Shown here: piece after piece, positions 35,304 to 44,814 of the stretch
Layout: every line of letters starts with the position of its first letter
Position numbering within the stretch: position 1 is the stretch's first letter
NCBI RefSeq assembly: GCF_000282575.1
Contig: NZ_AKJA01000010.1
Location: 1 to 64,000 of the forward strand
DNA length: 64,000 nt
From: Herbaspirillum sp. YR522
GTDB lineage: Bacteria; Pseudomonadota; Gammaproteobacteria; Burkholderiales; Burkholderiaceae_D
Direction: 5' to 3'
Notes under the pieces: generated by a model
Told to the model about the DNA's origin: nothing
The model's input: the letters and a program-made list of their open reading frames with translations, nothing else
Database searches by the model: none
Made by a program: the position numbers and the translations under genes

Positions 35304-35325
35304 GTAACGGCAGGCATGCCGTTAC
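35304..35325 (-). repeat. Intercistronic stem-loop at the gntR stop codon
   Basis: GTAACGGCA and TGCCGTTAC (35304-35312 and 35317-35325) form a perfect 9-bp stem with a GGCA loop. The stem overlaps the gntR stop codon and sits before the GST gene. It has no T-run on either side. It could protect or separate the gntR message from the downstream genes so that regulator and enzymes are made in different amounts. Confidence 0.5.
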
Positions 35326-36101
35326 TTCAGTCTGATGTCGAGGCGAATCACATCGCCCCGGTAAATACCCCGGCCCACGAACACCACGCGGCCGGCCTGG
35401 TCCACCGCCGAGCGCGTGACGTACGCGATGGGCGCATTGAGCGCAATCTGCAGCAGCTCGGCGATCTGCGGATCGGCCGAGCCCAGCGTCAACGTCTGGT
35501 GCGCTTCGACGATCTCCAGCCCGGGCAGATCGCGCAGGATGCGCATCGAGGTCTTGGTCTCGAACGACTTCTTCGGGATCCTCTTGCATACCTCGGCGTC
35601 GATGTAGACGTCGCCCAGGTAGTACGGCTTGCCGTGGCGCCAGTGACGGCGGCGCCAGTGTTCATAGGCCGGCGCCATCACGCCGATGGCAGCATCGACC
35701 GGCGCTGGCGTGAGGCGTTGCCGCGCCGTGAGCACCTCGATGCTGGCGCCTTCCGGCGCCAGCAGTTGGCCCGACCAGTCGGTGGCCACTTCGCACCAGA
35801 ATTGCTCCTGGGGCTTGCCGATGACGAAGGTGCCCTTGGCGCGATAGCGCGCGATCAGCTTCTCGTGCTCCAGCAGGTCCAGCGCCTGGCGCACCGTGGC
35901 GCGTGCCACCTGGCAATCCTCGGCCAGCTCGTCGACCGTCGGGATCTGCTCGCCCACGGCCCATTGGCCCGACTCGACGCGGTTGCGAAACAGGCTCGCC
36001 AGTTGCACGTAGCGCGGCACCGCGCTGCGGCTGAAGTCGATCACGGCCTTGCGCGGATCGGACAGCTCGGGGGCGGACGGGCGGACGGTTTGGTTTTTCA
36101 T
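35322..36101 (-). CDS. GntR-family (HutC/UTRA) regulator of the catabolic island
   Basis: A 259-residue HutC-type GntR regulator. The winged helix at ~30-95 contains V-D-E-L-A-E-D-C-Q-V-A-R-A-T-V-R-Q-A-L-D-L-L and R-Y-R-A-K-G-T-F-V-I-G. The UTRA effector domain follows to ~255. I chose ATG 36101, with TTG 36104 immediately before it. It heads the operon gntR-GST-CaiB-CMD-amidohydrolase-hydratase. A dyad-like sequence upstream of it (36178-36195) resembles a perfect palindrome upstream of the MFS-dehydrogenase-thiolase-hydratase operon, so it probably regulates both units. Confidence 0.88.
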   Translation of the reverse strand: MKNQTVRPSAPELSDPRKAVIDFSRSAVPRYVQLASLFRNRVESGQWAVGEQIPTVDELAEDCQVARATVRQALDLLEHEKLIARYRAKGTFVIGKPQEQFWCEVATDWSGQLLAPEGASIEVLTARQRLTPAPVDAAIGVMAPAYEHWRRRHWRHGKPYYLGDVYIDAEVCKRIPKKSFETKTSMRILRDLPGLEIVEAHQTLTLGSADPQIAELLQIALNAPIAYVTRSAVDQAGRVVFVGRGIYRGDVIRLDIRLK

Positions 36102-36177
36102 CAAAGGCTTTCAGGTGGCGCGCCTTGCGGATCGATCCCGCCATGGCAGTCGGCTCATTATCGCCGAATCAACTGAT

Positions 36178-36195
36178 AGTTCAAGCTTTTGACTT
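36178..36195. promoter_or_regulatory. Candidate GntR operator upstream of gntR
   Basis: AGTTCAAGCTTTTGACTT lies in the 109-bp gap upstream of gntR. It matches 13 of 18 positions of the perfect palindrome at 41247-41264, including the core TCA-N2-CTT-N-TGAC. It is less symmetrical, as expected for a weaker autoregulatory site. Confidence 0.5.
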
Positions 36196-36210
36196 AAGCG
36201 ACCCGGGCCG

Positions 36211-37010
36211 TCAACATCCGCCAAACACCGGCTTCCTTTTTTGCAGGAAGGCCTGCATGCCTTCCTTCTGGTCCTGCGTATCGAACAGCATCTGGAAGGC
36301 GCGGCGCTCCAATGCCAGCGCCGTCTCCAGCGGTACGTCCTGCCCCTGCTGCATGACCTCGCGGATGGCGCGCACCGCCAGCGGCGGCATGCCGGCGATG
36401 GTCGCGGCCAGGGCGCGGGCGGCGTCCAGTGCGCGGCCGTCCTCGACCACGTCCGACACCATGCCCATGGCCAAGGCCTGCTGCGCGCTGACCGGCTCCC
36501 CGGTCAGGATCAGCTTCATGGCCTGGTACTTGCCGATGGTGCGCACCAGGCGCTGGGTACCGCCGGCTCCGGGCATGATGCCGACCCGGATCTCGGGCTG
36601 GCCAAACCGGGCGCTGGCACCGGCCACGATCAGGTCGCAGCACAGCGCCAGTTCGCAACCGCCGCCCAGCGCATAGCCTTCGACGGCGGCCACCAGCACC
36701 TTGTCCGAGGCGCGCAATGCATGGAAGACACGGTCGGTGGCCTGCAGCGTGTGCGAGGTGGGCGTCATGTCCAGCATCTCGCCGATATCGGTGCCGGCGA
36801 CAAAATACGACCCGGCGCCGGTCAGGATGATGACCCGCAGGTCGGCCTCGCCGGCGAGCGACTGCAGCATGTCGGCCAACAGGTTCTTGACCCGCAGGTT
36901 GAGCGCATTGCGGCGCTCGGGACGGTCGATGGTAATGATGGCGATGGCCGGTTGCGGCCGCTCGCACCTCACCGGCGCCCGGCCGCCGTCGCCGGCGTTG
37001 TCGATGTCGC

Positions 37011-37014
<4 letters not shown>
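36211..37014 (-). CDS. Enoyl-CoA hydratase
   Basis: A 267-residue crotonase with the features of an active hydratase: R-R-N-A-L-N-L near residue 35, the G-G-G-C-E-L-A-L segment with the first catalytic Glu, and F-G-Q-P-E-I-R-V-G with the second. It is the last gene of the MFS-dehydrogenase-thiolase-hydratase operon and its start overlaps the thiolase stop by 4 bp. An open frame continues far upstream through the thiolase gene, but the ATG at 37014 gives the family N-terminus. Together with its neighbours it forms a beta-oxidation-like set similar to PaaF/PaaH/PaaJ. Confidence 0.92.
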
Positions 37015-38212
<1,198 letters not shown>

Positions 38213-38216
<4 letters not shown>

Positions 38217-39751
38217 GGGTGGCGCTCTCCAGTAAAGAATGTGCGGTTCGACAGCGCCATGCGCGCCAGCAGCGGCGAAACCCGATAGCGGTCTTCACCG
38301 TAGCCCTGGCCCAGATGGCGGATCACGCGGCCGATATGGGCGATGCCGACCCGGTCGGCCCAGGCCAGCGGTCCAAGCGGGTAATTGACGCCGTTGACCA
38401 TCGCCAGGTCGACATCGGCGGCCACGGCAATGCCCTGCTGCACGGCATCGGCCCCTTCATTGGCCAGCATGGCCACGGTACGCATGACGACCAGGCCGGG
38501 ACAGTCGTCCAGCACCACCACCTGCTTGCCGAGGCGACGGAAAAAGGCGATCGCCGTCTGCAGGCTGGCCGGTGGCGCCTGGTCGGCGCGGGCGACGGCG
38601 ATGGCGCCGGCGCTGCGGTAATCGAGTGCCAGGTCGAACAGCACCTGTACGCCGTCGGCGGCATGTCGCTCGGTGGCGCTGCGGCCATCGGTCAAGGCCA
38701 GCGTGACGCCATCCACATGCAGCACGCCGGCGCCATCGGTGACACGCACTGCCAGTCCGGCGTGGTGGGCCAGGTCGATCAACGCGGCGGCCACGCCGAG
38801 TTCGCCTTCGGCCGCCACGTCGCGCACCTGTGGCGGTGGTGGCAGGTGGTCGGCGGGCGTGGCAACGGCCGGCGTCGTGGGCGCGACGGCGTCATGATGG
38901 TAGAAGCCACGCCCGCTCTTGCGGCCCAGCCAGCCGGCGTCGACCAGCTCCTTCTGCAGCAGGGAAGGCTTGTAGCGCGGGTCCTGGTAGAGCGCGTCGT
39001 AGACCGATCTGGTGACGGCATAGTTGATGTCGTGGCCGATCAGGTCCATCAATTCGAAGGCGCCCATGCGAAACCCGCCGGCCTGGCGCAGCACTTTGTC
39101 GAGCGTGGCGACGTCGGCCGCGCCCTCGGCCAGCAGGCGCAACGCCTCGCCGTAGAAGGGGCGAGCGATGCGATTGACGATGAAGCCGGGCGTGGAGCTG
39201 CAATGCACGGGGATCTTGTTCCAGGCGCGGGCGGTGTCGAAGACCGTCTCGAGCGCCTGCCGGTCGCTGGCCTTGCCGCGCACCACCTCGACCAGGGGCA
39301 GGACCGGCGCGGGATTGAAGAAATGCATGCCGACCACCTGCTGCGGTCGTTGCAGGCCGGCGGCGATGGCCGTGATCGAGAGCGACGATGTATTGGAGGC
39401 GATGATCGCGCCCGGCTGCAACAGCGACTCGACTTGCGACAGCACCTCGATCTTGACGTCCAGGCGCTCGACGATGGCTTCGATCACCAACGCCGCCGGC
39501 GCCAGGTCCTGCAGTGTGCCGCCATGCAGGCGCGCGAGGCGCTCGTCATGCTGTTGCCGGCTGATCCTGCCCTTCTCGAGCAGCCTGCCATAGCTGGCCC
39601 TGATCGACGCCAGTGCGTGCGCCAGTGCCGCCGGTGCGGCATCATGCAGCACCACCGGATGGCCGGCATTGAGGGCGACCTGGGCGATGCCGCTGCCCAT
39701 GGCGCCGGCGCCGATGACGCCGATCGTTTGTTGCGGATGCAGTGCGCTCAT
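38213..39751 (-). CDS. 3-hydroxyacyl-CoA dehydrogenase, PaaH-like long form
   Basis: A 512-residue NAD-dependent 3-hydroxyacyl-CoA dehydrogenase. The Rossmann motif [11 protein letters not shown] is at ~10-20, the catalytic His lies in [10 protein letters not shown], and the substrate-binding E-A-L-R-L-L-A-E-G follows. After the first C-terminal domain there is a linker with H-H-D-A-V and a second dehydrogenase C-terminal domain. This two-domain arrangement is the PaaH/PaaC form. The start at 39751 follows AAGGC. It lies about 50 bp downstream of the MFS gene and overlaps the thiolase. Confidence 0.92.
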
Positions 39752-39801
39752 GAAAAAGCCTTGCAGGGGATAAGCGGGTTGGACGAAGGCATCGGGCCGA
39801 C

Positions 39802-41151
39802 TCAGGCTGCGCGTTTGGGCGGCTTGACGCCGATGAGCAGGGTCACTGCCCCCAGCAGCATCCAGGCGCCGAAGTAGTACTGGCCGGTGGAGAGGCTGCC
39901 GGTGGTGCTGGACAGCCAGCCCACCAGCATCGGGCTGAACACGCTGCCGATGCCGGCCAGGGTGCTGAGCAGGGCGATGCCGGCGGCCAGCGCCGTGCCC
40001 GACAGGAACTGCGCCGGGATGATCCAGAACGGGCCGGTCAGGCTGAAGGTGCCGGCGGTGACCAGGGTCAGCATCAGCAGCGACAGCGGAATACTGCCCT
40101 GCACCGAGGGCAGCGCGATCCAGCCGATGCCGGCGATGACGGACGGGATCGCCACGTGCCAGCGACGTTCGCCGGTACGGTCGGAGTGGCGCGCATTGAG
40201 ATACTGGAGCACGATGGCGGCGGCAAAGGGGATCGCCGACAGCATGCCGATCATCGAGATGCTCTCGACGCCGGCCTTCCTGATGATGGTCGGCAGCCAG
40301 AAGAAGATGCCGCCGGTACCCACCAGCACGGCCACGCCCATGCCCGCCAGCCAGTAGAGCTGCGGGTTGACCAGCGCGTCGCGCAACGAGTGGCCGCCGC
40401 TGCGCGGCTTGCCGGCCTGGTCGGCATCCATGTCCGCCTGCACCAGCGCGCGTTGCTCGGGCGAGAGCCACCGGCTTTGGCCGGGTTTGTCATCCAGGTA
40501 GAGGTAGGCTGCCACGCCCAGCGCACAGGCCGGCAAGCCCTCGACGATGAACAGCCATTGCCAGCCGCGCATGCCGGCCACGCCGTCGAAGACATGCATC
40601 AGCCAGCCGGACAAGGGGCCGCCGATCAGCCCGGCCAGCGGGATGGATGCGGTAAACAGGGCGGTGAAACGGGCCCGGCGCGACAGCGGCACCCAGTAGG
40701 TCAGGTACAGCAGCATGCCGGGGAACAGGCCGGCCTCGGCCGCGCCCAGCAAAAAGCGCATGGCATAGAAATAGGTCTGGCTCTGCATGAACGCCAGCGC
40801 CGTGCAGAACAGGCCCCACAACACCATGATGCGCAACAGGGTCTTGCGGGCGCCGATCTTCTGCAGCCACAGGTTGCTCGGTACCTCGAACAGGATGTAG
40901 CCCACATAGAAGATACCGGCGCCGATACCGTAGATGGCATCGTCAAAGCCCAGGTCCGCCAGGAAATGCAGCTTGGCGAAACCGACGTTGGAGCGATCGA
41001 TGAACGACACCACGTACACCAGCATCAGCAACGGCATGATGCGCCACAGGATCTTGCCATAGGTGGCCTCGGCCAACGCAGCCTGGTGTGGCACACCCGA
41101 TTGGCCGGCGCTGCGGGCGCGGTCGGGGGAAAGGGAATCGGCGTTGCTCAT
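39802..41151 (-). CDS. MFS transporter, anion:cation symporter (ACS) family
   Basis: A 449-residue carrier with twelve helices. F-I-D-R-S-N-V-G-F-A-K-L at the end of helix 1 and F-E-V-P-S-N-L-W-L-Q-K-I-G-A-R in the loop between helices 2 and 3 are ACS-family signatures (phthalate, tartrate, 4-hydroxyphenylacetate and hexuronate carriers). GGAGACCCG lies before the ATG at 41151, which is preferred to upstream starts inside the promoter. It heads the operon with the three beta-oxidation genes and is preceded by a perfect 18-bp palindrome, so it probably imports the carboxylate degraded by the island. Confidence 0.88.
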   Translation of the reverse strand: MSNADSLSPDRARSAGQSGVPHQAALAEATYGKILWRIMPLLMLVYVVSFIDRSNVGFAKLHFLADLGFDDAIYGIGAGIFYVGYILFEVPSNLWLQKIGARKTLLRIMVLWGLFCTALAFMQSQTYFYAMRFLLGAAEAGLFPGMLLYLTYWVPLSRRARFTALFTASIPLAGLIGGPLSGWLMHVFDGVAGMRGWQWLFIVEGLPACALGVAAYLYLDDKPGQSRWLSPEQRALVQADMDADQAGKPRSGGHSLRDALVNPQLYWLAGMGVAVLVGTGGIFFWLPTIIRKAGVESISMIGMLSAIPFAAAIVLQYLNARHSDRTGERRWHVAIPSVIAGIGWIALPSVQGSIPLSLLMLTLVTAGTFSLTGPFWIIPAQFLSGTALAAGIALLSTLAGIGSVFSPMLVGWLSSTTGSLSTGQYYFGAWMLLGAVTLLIGVKPPKRAA

Positions 41152-41246
41152 CGGGTCTCCACGTTCGTTGTTGTTGTCTGAACGATGCTGCGCAAGGCAT
41201 GCGCCGCCGGCCTGGCAGGACAGTGCATGCAACCAATAAGATCAAA

Positions 41247-41264
41247 AGGTCATACTTATGACCT
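41247..41264. promoter_or_regulatory. Perfect palindromic operator of the MFS-beta-oxidation operon
   Basis: AGGTCATA-CT-TATGACCT has perfect 8-bp arms around a 2-bp centre, about 95 bp before the MFS start. GntR-family dimers bind short palindromes of this kind. A degenerate copy lies upstream of the gntR gene of the same island (36178-36195), which makes that protein the best candidate binder. Confidence 0.7.
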
Positions 41265-41387
41265 AAGTGGGCAGCATACCCAGCAAGCTTCACGCTGTCA
41301 ATCGCCACCGATGCTGTCGATGCGCCGATGCCGTCGGCGGTCGGCGCCGCCGCGGGGCGCTTGCGACGCCGGCACGCGCGGCGGCCG

Positions 41388-42029
41388 TCAGCGCGTCGGT
41401 TTTTTCTTCTGCAACTTGAGGTAGGCGCCGAACATGTCGGCCATGGCGTCGCCATAGCGGCGGATGTCCTCGGCGCTGCGCTGGCTGCGCGACAGGTGTT
41501 CGCCGACCGTGCCCAGGGTGGTCATGACCAGTTCGCCCGCCAGGTCGCGGGTGGCAGCGTCGACAGAGGGCAGAAGCTCGGCCATGAAGTTGCGCATCAC
41601 TGCCTCCCAACCCTGGTCGACCTGCCGGGCTTCCAGCGCATCCCGGTATAACGGCGCGGCGTCGTCCAGGGCCATGCGCACCTGGGCTTCGTCGAATTCG
41701 GTCTGGATGAACGCATGTACCAGCTTACGCAACCGGTCCAGTGGTGCGCTGCCGGTGTCTTGCAGGATGTCGCACAGCATCTGCGTGGTCTGTTGCCATT
41801 CGTCGGCTTGCAGCCGGAACAGGATGGCGGCCTTGTTGGGAAAGTACTGGTACACCGAGCCCACGCTGACCCCGGCCTTTTCGGCCACCCTGGCGGTCGT
41901 GAAGCGCGGTGCGCCTTCCTTGACCAAAACCTGAACAGCCGCTTGCAGGATGGCGGCGACGAGGTCGGTCGAACGTGCTTGCTGGGGCGCTTTGCGCAGT
42001 GAAATCTGGGGGCGGCGACGATTGGTCAT
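41388..42029 (-). CDS. TetR-family transcriptional regulator
   Basis: A 213-residue TetR protein with a basic start. The DNA-binding region contains F-T-T-A-R-V-A-E-K-A-G-V-S-V-G-S-V-Y-Q-Y-F-P-N-K at about 43-66, followed by a helical ligand domain. It is divergent from an O-methyltransferase-MFS pair with 113 bp between starts. A TGACG-GATT-CGTCA dyad and a direct repeat lie in the gap, so it probably represses that pair and itself. The inducer is unknown. Confidence 0.88.
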   Translation of the reverse strand: MTNRRRPQISLRKAPQQARSTDLVAAILQAAVQVLVKEGAPRFTTARVAEKAGVSVGSVYQYFPNKAAILFRLQADEWQQTTQMLCDILQDTGSAPLDRLRKLVHAFIQTEFDEAQVRMALDDAAPLYRDALEARQVDQGWEAVMRNFMAELLPSVDAATRDLAGELVMTTLGTVGEHLSRSQRSAEDIRRYGDAMADMFGAYLKLQKKKPTR

Positions 42030-42053
42030 GGGCGGCGATGAATGCGAATAGTC

Positions 42054-42087
42054 AATGTGACGGATTCGTCAGATACTGAATGTGACG
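42054..42087. promoter_or_regulatory. TetR operator region with dyad and direct repeat
   Basis: AATGTGACG occurs twice (42054-42062 and 42079-42087), 25 bp apart. The first copy is part of the dyad TGACG-GATT-CGTCA (42058-42071). The position, between the divergent tetR and O-methyltransferase starts, fits a TetR operator. Confidence 0.6.
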
Positions 42088-42142
42088 AATTGATCGTATT
42101 TTACCCCGGCGCTGCGAAGCGCCCCTTTTCTATTGGATCGAC

Positions 42143-42808
42143 ATGAACACACTCGCCACACCCGAAGTCGCCGCCACGCTGCAACGCCTGTTTTCCGAGG
42201 CCGCCGTGATATCGCCCGAGAGCAGTCTCTTCCTGTCCCGACTCGACGATGCCGAGCGGGCACGGCTCATGCGCAGCAAGACCGACTATGCCAGCTTCTA
42301 TCACCAACTGCGGCATTTGCCGCTGGCCGTCTCCAGGCAGACCGGCGAACTGCTGTACATGCTGGCACGCGCCGGCGGTGCCCGTTCGATCATCGAATTC
42401 GGCACTTCCTTCGGGGTGTCGGCGCTGTACCTGGCATCGGCCTTGCGCGATAACGGCGGCGGCCGCCTCATCAGCACCGAATTCGAGGCTTCCAAGATCG
42501 GGCGAGCGCGTGAGGCGCTGCACGAGGCCAAATTGCTGGACATCGTCGAGCTGCGTGAAGGCGATGCCTTGCAGACCCTGGCCGGCGACCTGCCGGACGA
42601 GATCGACCTGCTGTTCCTGGATGGCGCCAAGGGCCTGTATCCGGAAGTGTTGCAGCTGGTGCAAGGGCGACTGCGGCCGGGCGCCATGGTGGTCGCCGAT
42701 GACGCCGCCACCAACCCGGACTATCAGCAGTACATGCGCCAGGCCGGCAACGGCTATCGGTCCATCCCGCTGGGCGACGGTCTCGAGCTGTCGCTGCGCC
42801 TGGGCTGA
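42143..42808 (+). CDS. SAM-dependent O-methyltransferase
   Basis: A 221-residue class I methyltransferase of the catechol/caffeoyl-CoA O-methyltransferase-like group. The SAM-binding motif I is I-I-E-F-G-T-S-F-G-V-S at ~84-94, followed by the acidic I-S-T-E-F end of strand 2. I-D-L-L-F-L-D-G-A-K and the V-V-A-D-D-A segment provide the Asp residues that bind a metal in this group. It is divergent from tetR and 27 bp upstream of an MFS exporter-like gene. Methylation and export of a phenolic compound is a reasonable but unproven reading. Confidence 0.85.
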   Translation: MNTLATPEVAATLQRLFSEAAVISPESSLFLSRLDDAERARLMRSKTDYASFYHQLRHLPLAVSRQTGELLYMLARAGGARSIIEFGTSFGVSALYLASALRDNGGGRLISTEFEASKIGRAREALHEAKLLDIVELREGDALQTLAGDLPDEIDLLFLDGAKGLYPEVLQLVQGRLRPGAMVVADDAATNPDYQQYMRQAGNGYRSIPLGDGLELSLRLG

Positions 42809-42835
42809 CAACGAAGGCTCGATCAAAGGATTTCC

Positions 42836-44059
42836 ATGACTACCATGAACCATCAACAAGACAATAATGCGCCCGCGGCGGCGCCCACGGTGAACGTGTT
42901 CCTCAAGCTGGCACCGATCACGCTGGCGGTGTTCATCGCCTTCATGACCATCGGCATCCAGCTGCCGGTACTGCCCCTGCACCTGCATGCGGCGCTGGGC
43001 ATGAGCACCACCGTGGTGGGGCTGGTGGTGGGCGCCCAGTTCGTGGCCGCGCTGCTGTCGCGCGCCTGGGCCGGCAACTTCGCCGACCTGCGCGGCGCCA
43101 AGCGGGCGCTGCAAGTCGGCGCCCTGAATGCCTCGGCCTCGGGATTGCTGTACCTGGTGTCACTGTCGTTGACCGACACGCCCGCGGCCAGCGTGGCGCT
43201 GTTGCTGGCCGGGCGCGTGCTGCTGGCGCTGGGCGAGAGCCTGATCGTCACCGGCACCATGGGTTGGGGCATCGGCCTGGTGGGACCGCACAATGGCGGC
43301 AAGGTCATGGCCTGGCTCGGCATGGCCATGTTCGCCGCCTACGCCCTGGGGGCGCCGGCCGGAATCGCGCTCGAGCACCAGTGGGGCTTCGCCGGCATTG
43401 CCGCGGCATCGGTGCTGATCCCGCTGGGCGCGCTGGCGGTGGTGGCGGGCGTGCGTGCGGTGCCGCCGACGGCAACCCGGCGCACCCCGTTCTACAAGGT
43501 GCTGGGTGCGGTGTGGCGGCCGGGTGTCGGCCTGGCCTTGTCCAGCGTCGGCTTTGGCGTGATCACCGGCTTCATCGCCCTGCTGTTCGCCGCCCACCAA
43601 TGGGGCAGCGCATCGCTGGCGTTCTCGGCCTTCGGCGCGGCCTTCATCGTCGCGCGCCTCTTGTTCGGCCATCTTCCCGACCGCCTGGGCGGGGCGCGCG
43701 TGGCGCTGGTGTGCGTGGTGATCGAGGCGATCGGTCAGTGGCTGATCTGGGATGCGCATAGCGCATCGAGCGCCTACTGGGGGGCTGCCTTGACCGGCTT
43801 CGGCTATTCGCTGGCCTTCCCGGGCTTCGGCGTGGAGGCAATGCGACGCGCGCCGGCGCAGGCGCGCGGGCTGGCCATGGGCGCGTATGTCGCCTTCCTC
43901 GATATCGCGCTGGGGGTTGCCAGCCCGCTGGCCGGCTGGCTGGCCACTTCCCAGGGCGTGGCATCGGTCTACCTGGGCGGCGCGGTCGCAGCGGCGTTGT
44001 CGTTCCTGGTGGCGCTGCTGCTGATGCTGCGCGCGCCCGGCACGGCCGGGCATGGCTAG
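42836..44059 (+). CDS. MFS transporter (YhhS/YfcJ-like)
   Basis: A 407-residue twelve-helix carrier. The start region I-A-F-M-T-I-G-I-Q-L-P-V-L-P-L-H and the loop D-L-R-G-A-K-R-A place it in the YhhS/YfcJ-type exporter branch. The ATG at 42836 has AAAGGA upstream. It follows the O-methyltransferase by 27 bp. A clear paralogue lies at 46207-47388, with the same G-I-(Q/P)-L-P-x-L-P-L-H opening and R-V-M/K-V-M-A-W-x-G-M-A-M-F segment. The substrate is unknown. Confidence 0.85.
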   Translation: MTTMNHQQDNNAPAAAPTVNVFLKLAPITLAVFIAFMTIGIQLPVLPLHLHAALGMSTTVVGLVVGAQFVAALLSRAWAGNFADLRGAKRALQVGALNASASGLLYLVSLSLTDTPAASVALLLAGRVLLALGESLIVTGTMGWGIGLVGPHNGGKVMAWLGMAMFAAYALGAPAGIALEHQWGFAGIAAASVLIPLGALAVVAGVRAVPPTATRRTPFYKVLGAVWRPGVGLALSSVGFGVITGFIALLFAAHQWGSASLAFSAFGAAFIVARLLFGHLPDRLGGARVALVCVVIEAIGQWLIWDAHSASSAYWGAALTGFGYSLAFPGFGVEAMRRAPAQARGLAMGAYVAFLDIALGVASPLAGWLATSQGVASVYLGGAVAAALSFLVALLLMLRAPGTAGHG

Positions 44060-44092
44060 CCGTCCCGGGTGCCAGCCTGGCGCAAACGGTCG

Positions 44093-44117
44093 CGCCATCG
44101 ACCGGCTGTCGATGGCG
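44093..44117 (+). repeat. Strong stem-loop after the MFS gene
   Basis: CGCCATCGAC and GTCGATGGCG form a perfect 10-bp stem with a CGGCT loop, 34 bp after the MFS stop. No T-run follows, so it is not a standard intrinsic terminator. It may still stabilise the 3' end of the message. Confidence 0.5.
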
Positions 44118-44262
44118 GCATCCCGGACAGCAGCAGGCGTGGGAAGGTGAACAGATCGCAGGCACCAGTAGCGTGGTGGCGCGCTGCGCAGTCCAGGGGC
44201 CTGGCGCGCAGTGCGGGCCGGCATCGGGCAAGCTACTTGACTGGCGCCGGAGCGGGGCATAT

Positions 44263-44291
44263 TATGCATACACATCGTTGCATATGCATAT
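44263..44291. promoter_or_regulatory. Candidate MarR operator with two ATGCAT palindromes
   Basis: TATGCATA (44263-44270) and ATATGCATAT (44282-44291) are two palindromic elements in an AT-rich stretch just before the marR start. MarR dimers bind such palindromes over their own promoters, so autoregulation is likely. Confidence 0.55.
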
Positions 44292-44303
44292 ATAAGCCGA
44301 CCC

Positions 44304-44738
44304 ATGAGCAAAGACCTTTGCACCTGTTCGCCGCTGCGTCGCCTGACCCGTCGCATCACGATCATCTATGACCATCACCTGGCGGCCGACGCCTTGACCA
44401 TCACGCAGTACTCGCTGATCAGTCGCATCGGCCGTGTGCCGGTGGCCAATCCCGAGCTGGCGGTGGTCATGGGCATGGACCGCAGCACCTTGTCGCGGGC
44501 GCTCAAGCCCCTGATCGCGGCCGGCTGGATCGAGACCTTCGACCCGCCTGCCGAGGCCCATCTCGACAAGCGTTCGTTCGTGCTGCAACTGACGGCCGCT
44601 GGTCGGGCCAAGCTGGACCAGGCGCGCCCGAACTGGCAACGCGCGCAAGACGAGATCGATCGATTGCTGGGGCCGGAATTGTCGGATCGCCTGGACCAGG
44701 CGGTGAGCGACTCCTACCAGCGGCTGCAACCGGAATGA
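44304..44738 (+). CDS. MarR-family transcriptional regulator
   Basis: A 144-residue MarR protein. The winged helix has L-A-V-V-M-G-M-D-R-S-T-L-S-R-A-L-K-P-L at ~50-68 and the wing D-K-R-S-F-V-L-Q-L-T-A-A-G. Two Cys near the start (L-C-T-C-S) could allow redox sensing, as in some MarR proteins. It is 76 bp upstream of an MFS carrier read in the same direction and is preceded by ATGCAT palindromes, so it likely controls itself and perhaps the MFS genes on either side. Confidence 0.85.
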   Translation: MSKDLCTCSPLRRLTRRITIIYDHHLAADALTITQYSLISRIGRVPVANPELAVVMGMDRSTLSRALKPLIAAGWIETFDPPAEAHLDKRSFVLQLTAAGRAKLDQARPNWQRAQDEIDRLLGPELSDRLDQAVSDSYQRLQPE

Positions 44739-44814
44739 ATACCGGCTATCCGCGATCGCGCCTGGCTACATCCATCACAACGCCTTTCCCGCCAAACCTC
44801 CACTTTTCGCTCCC

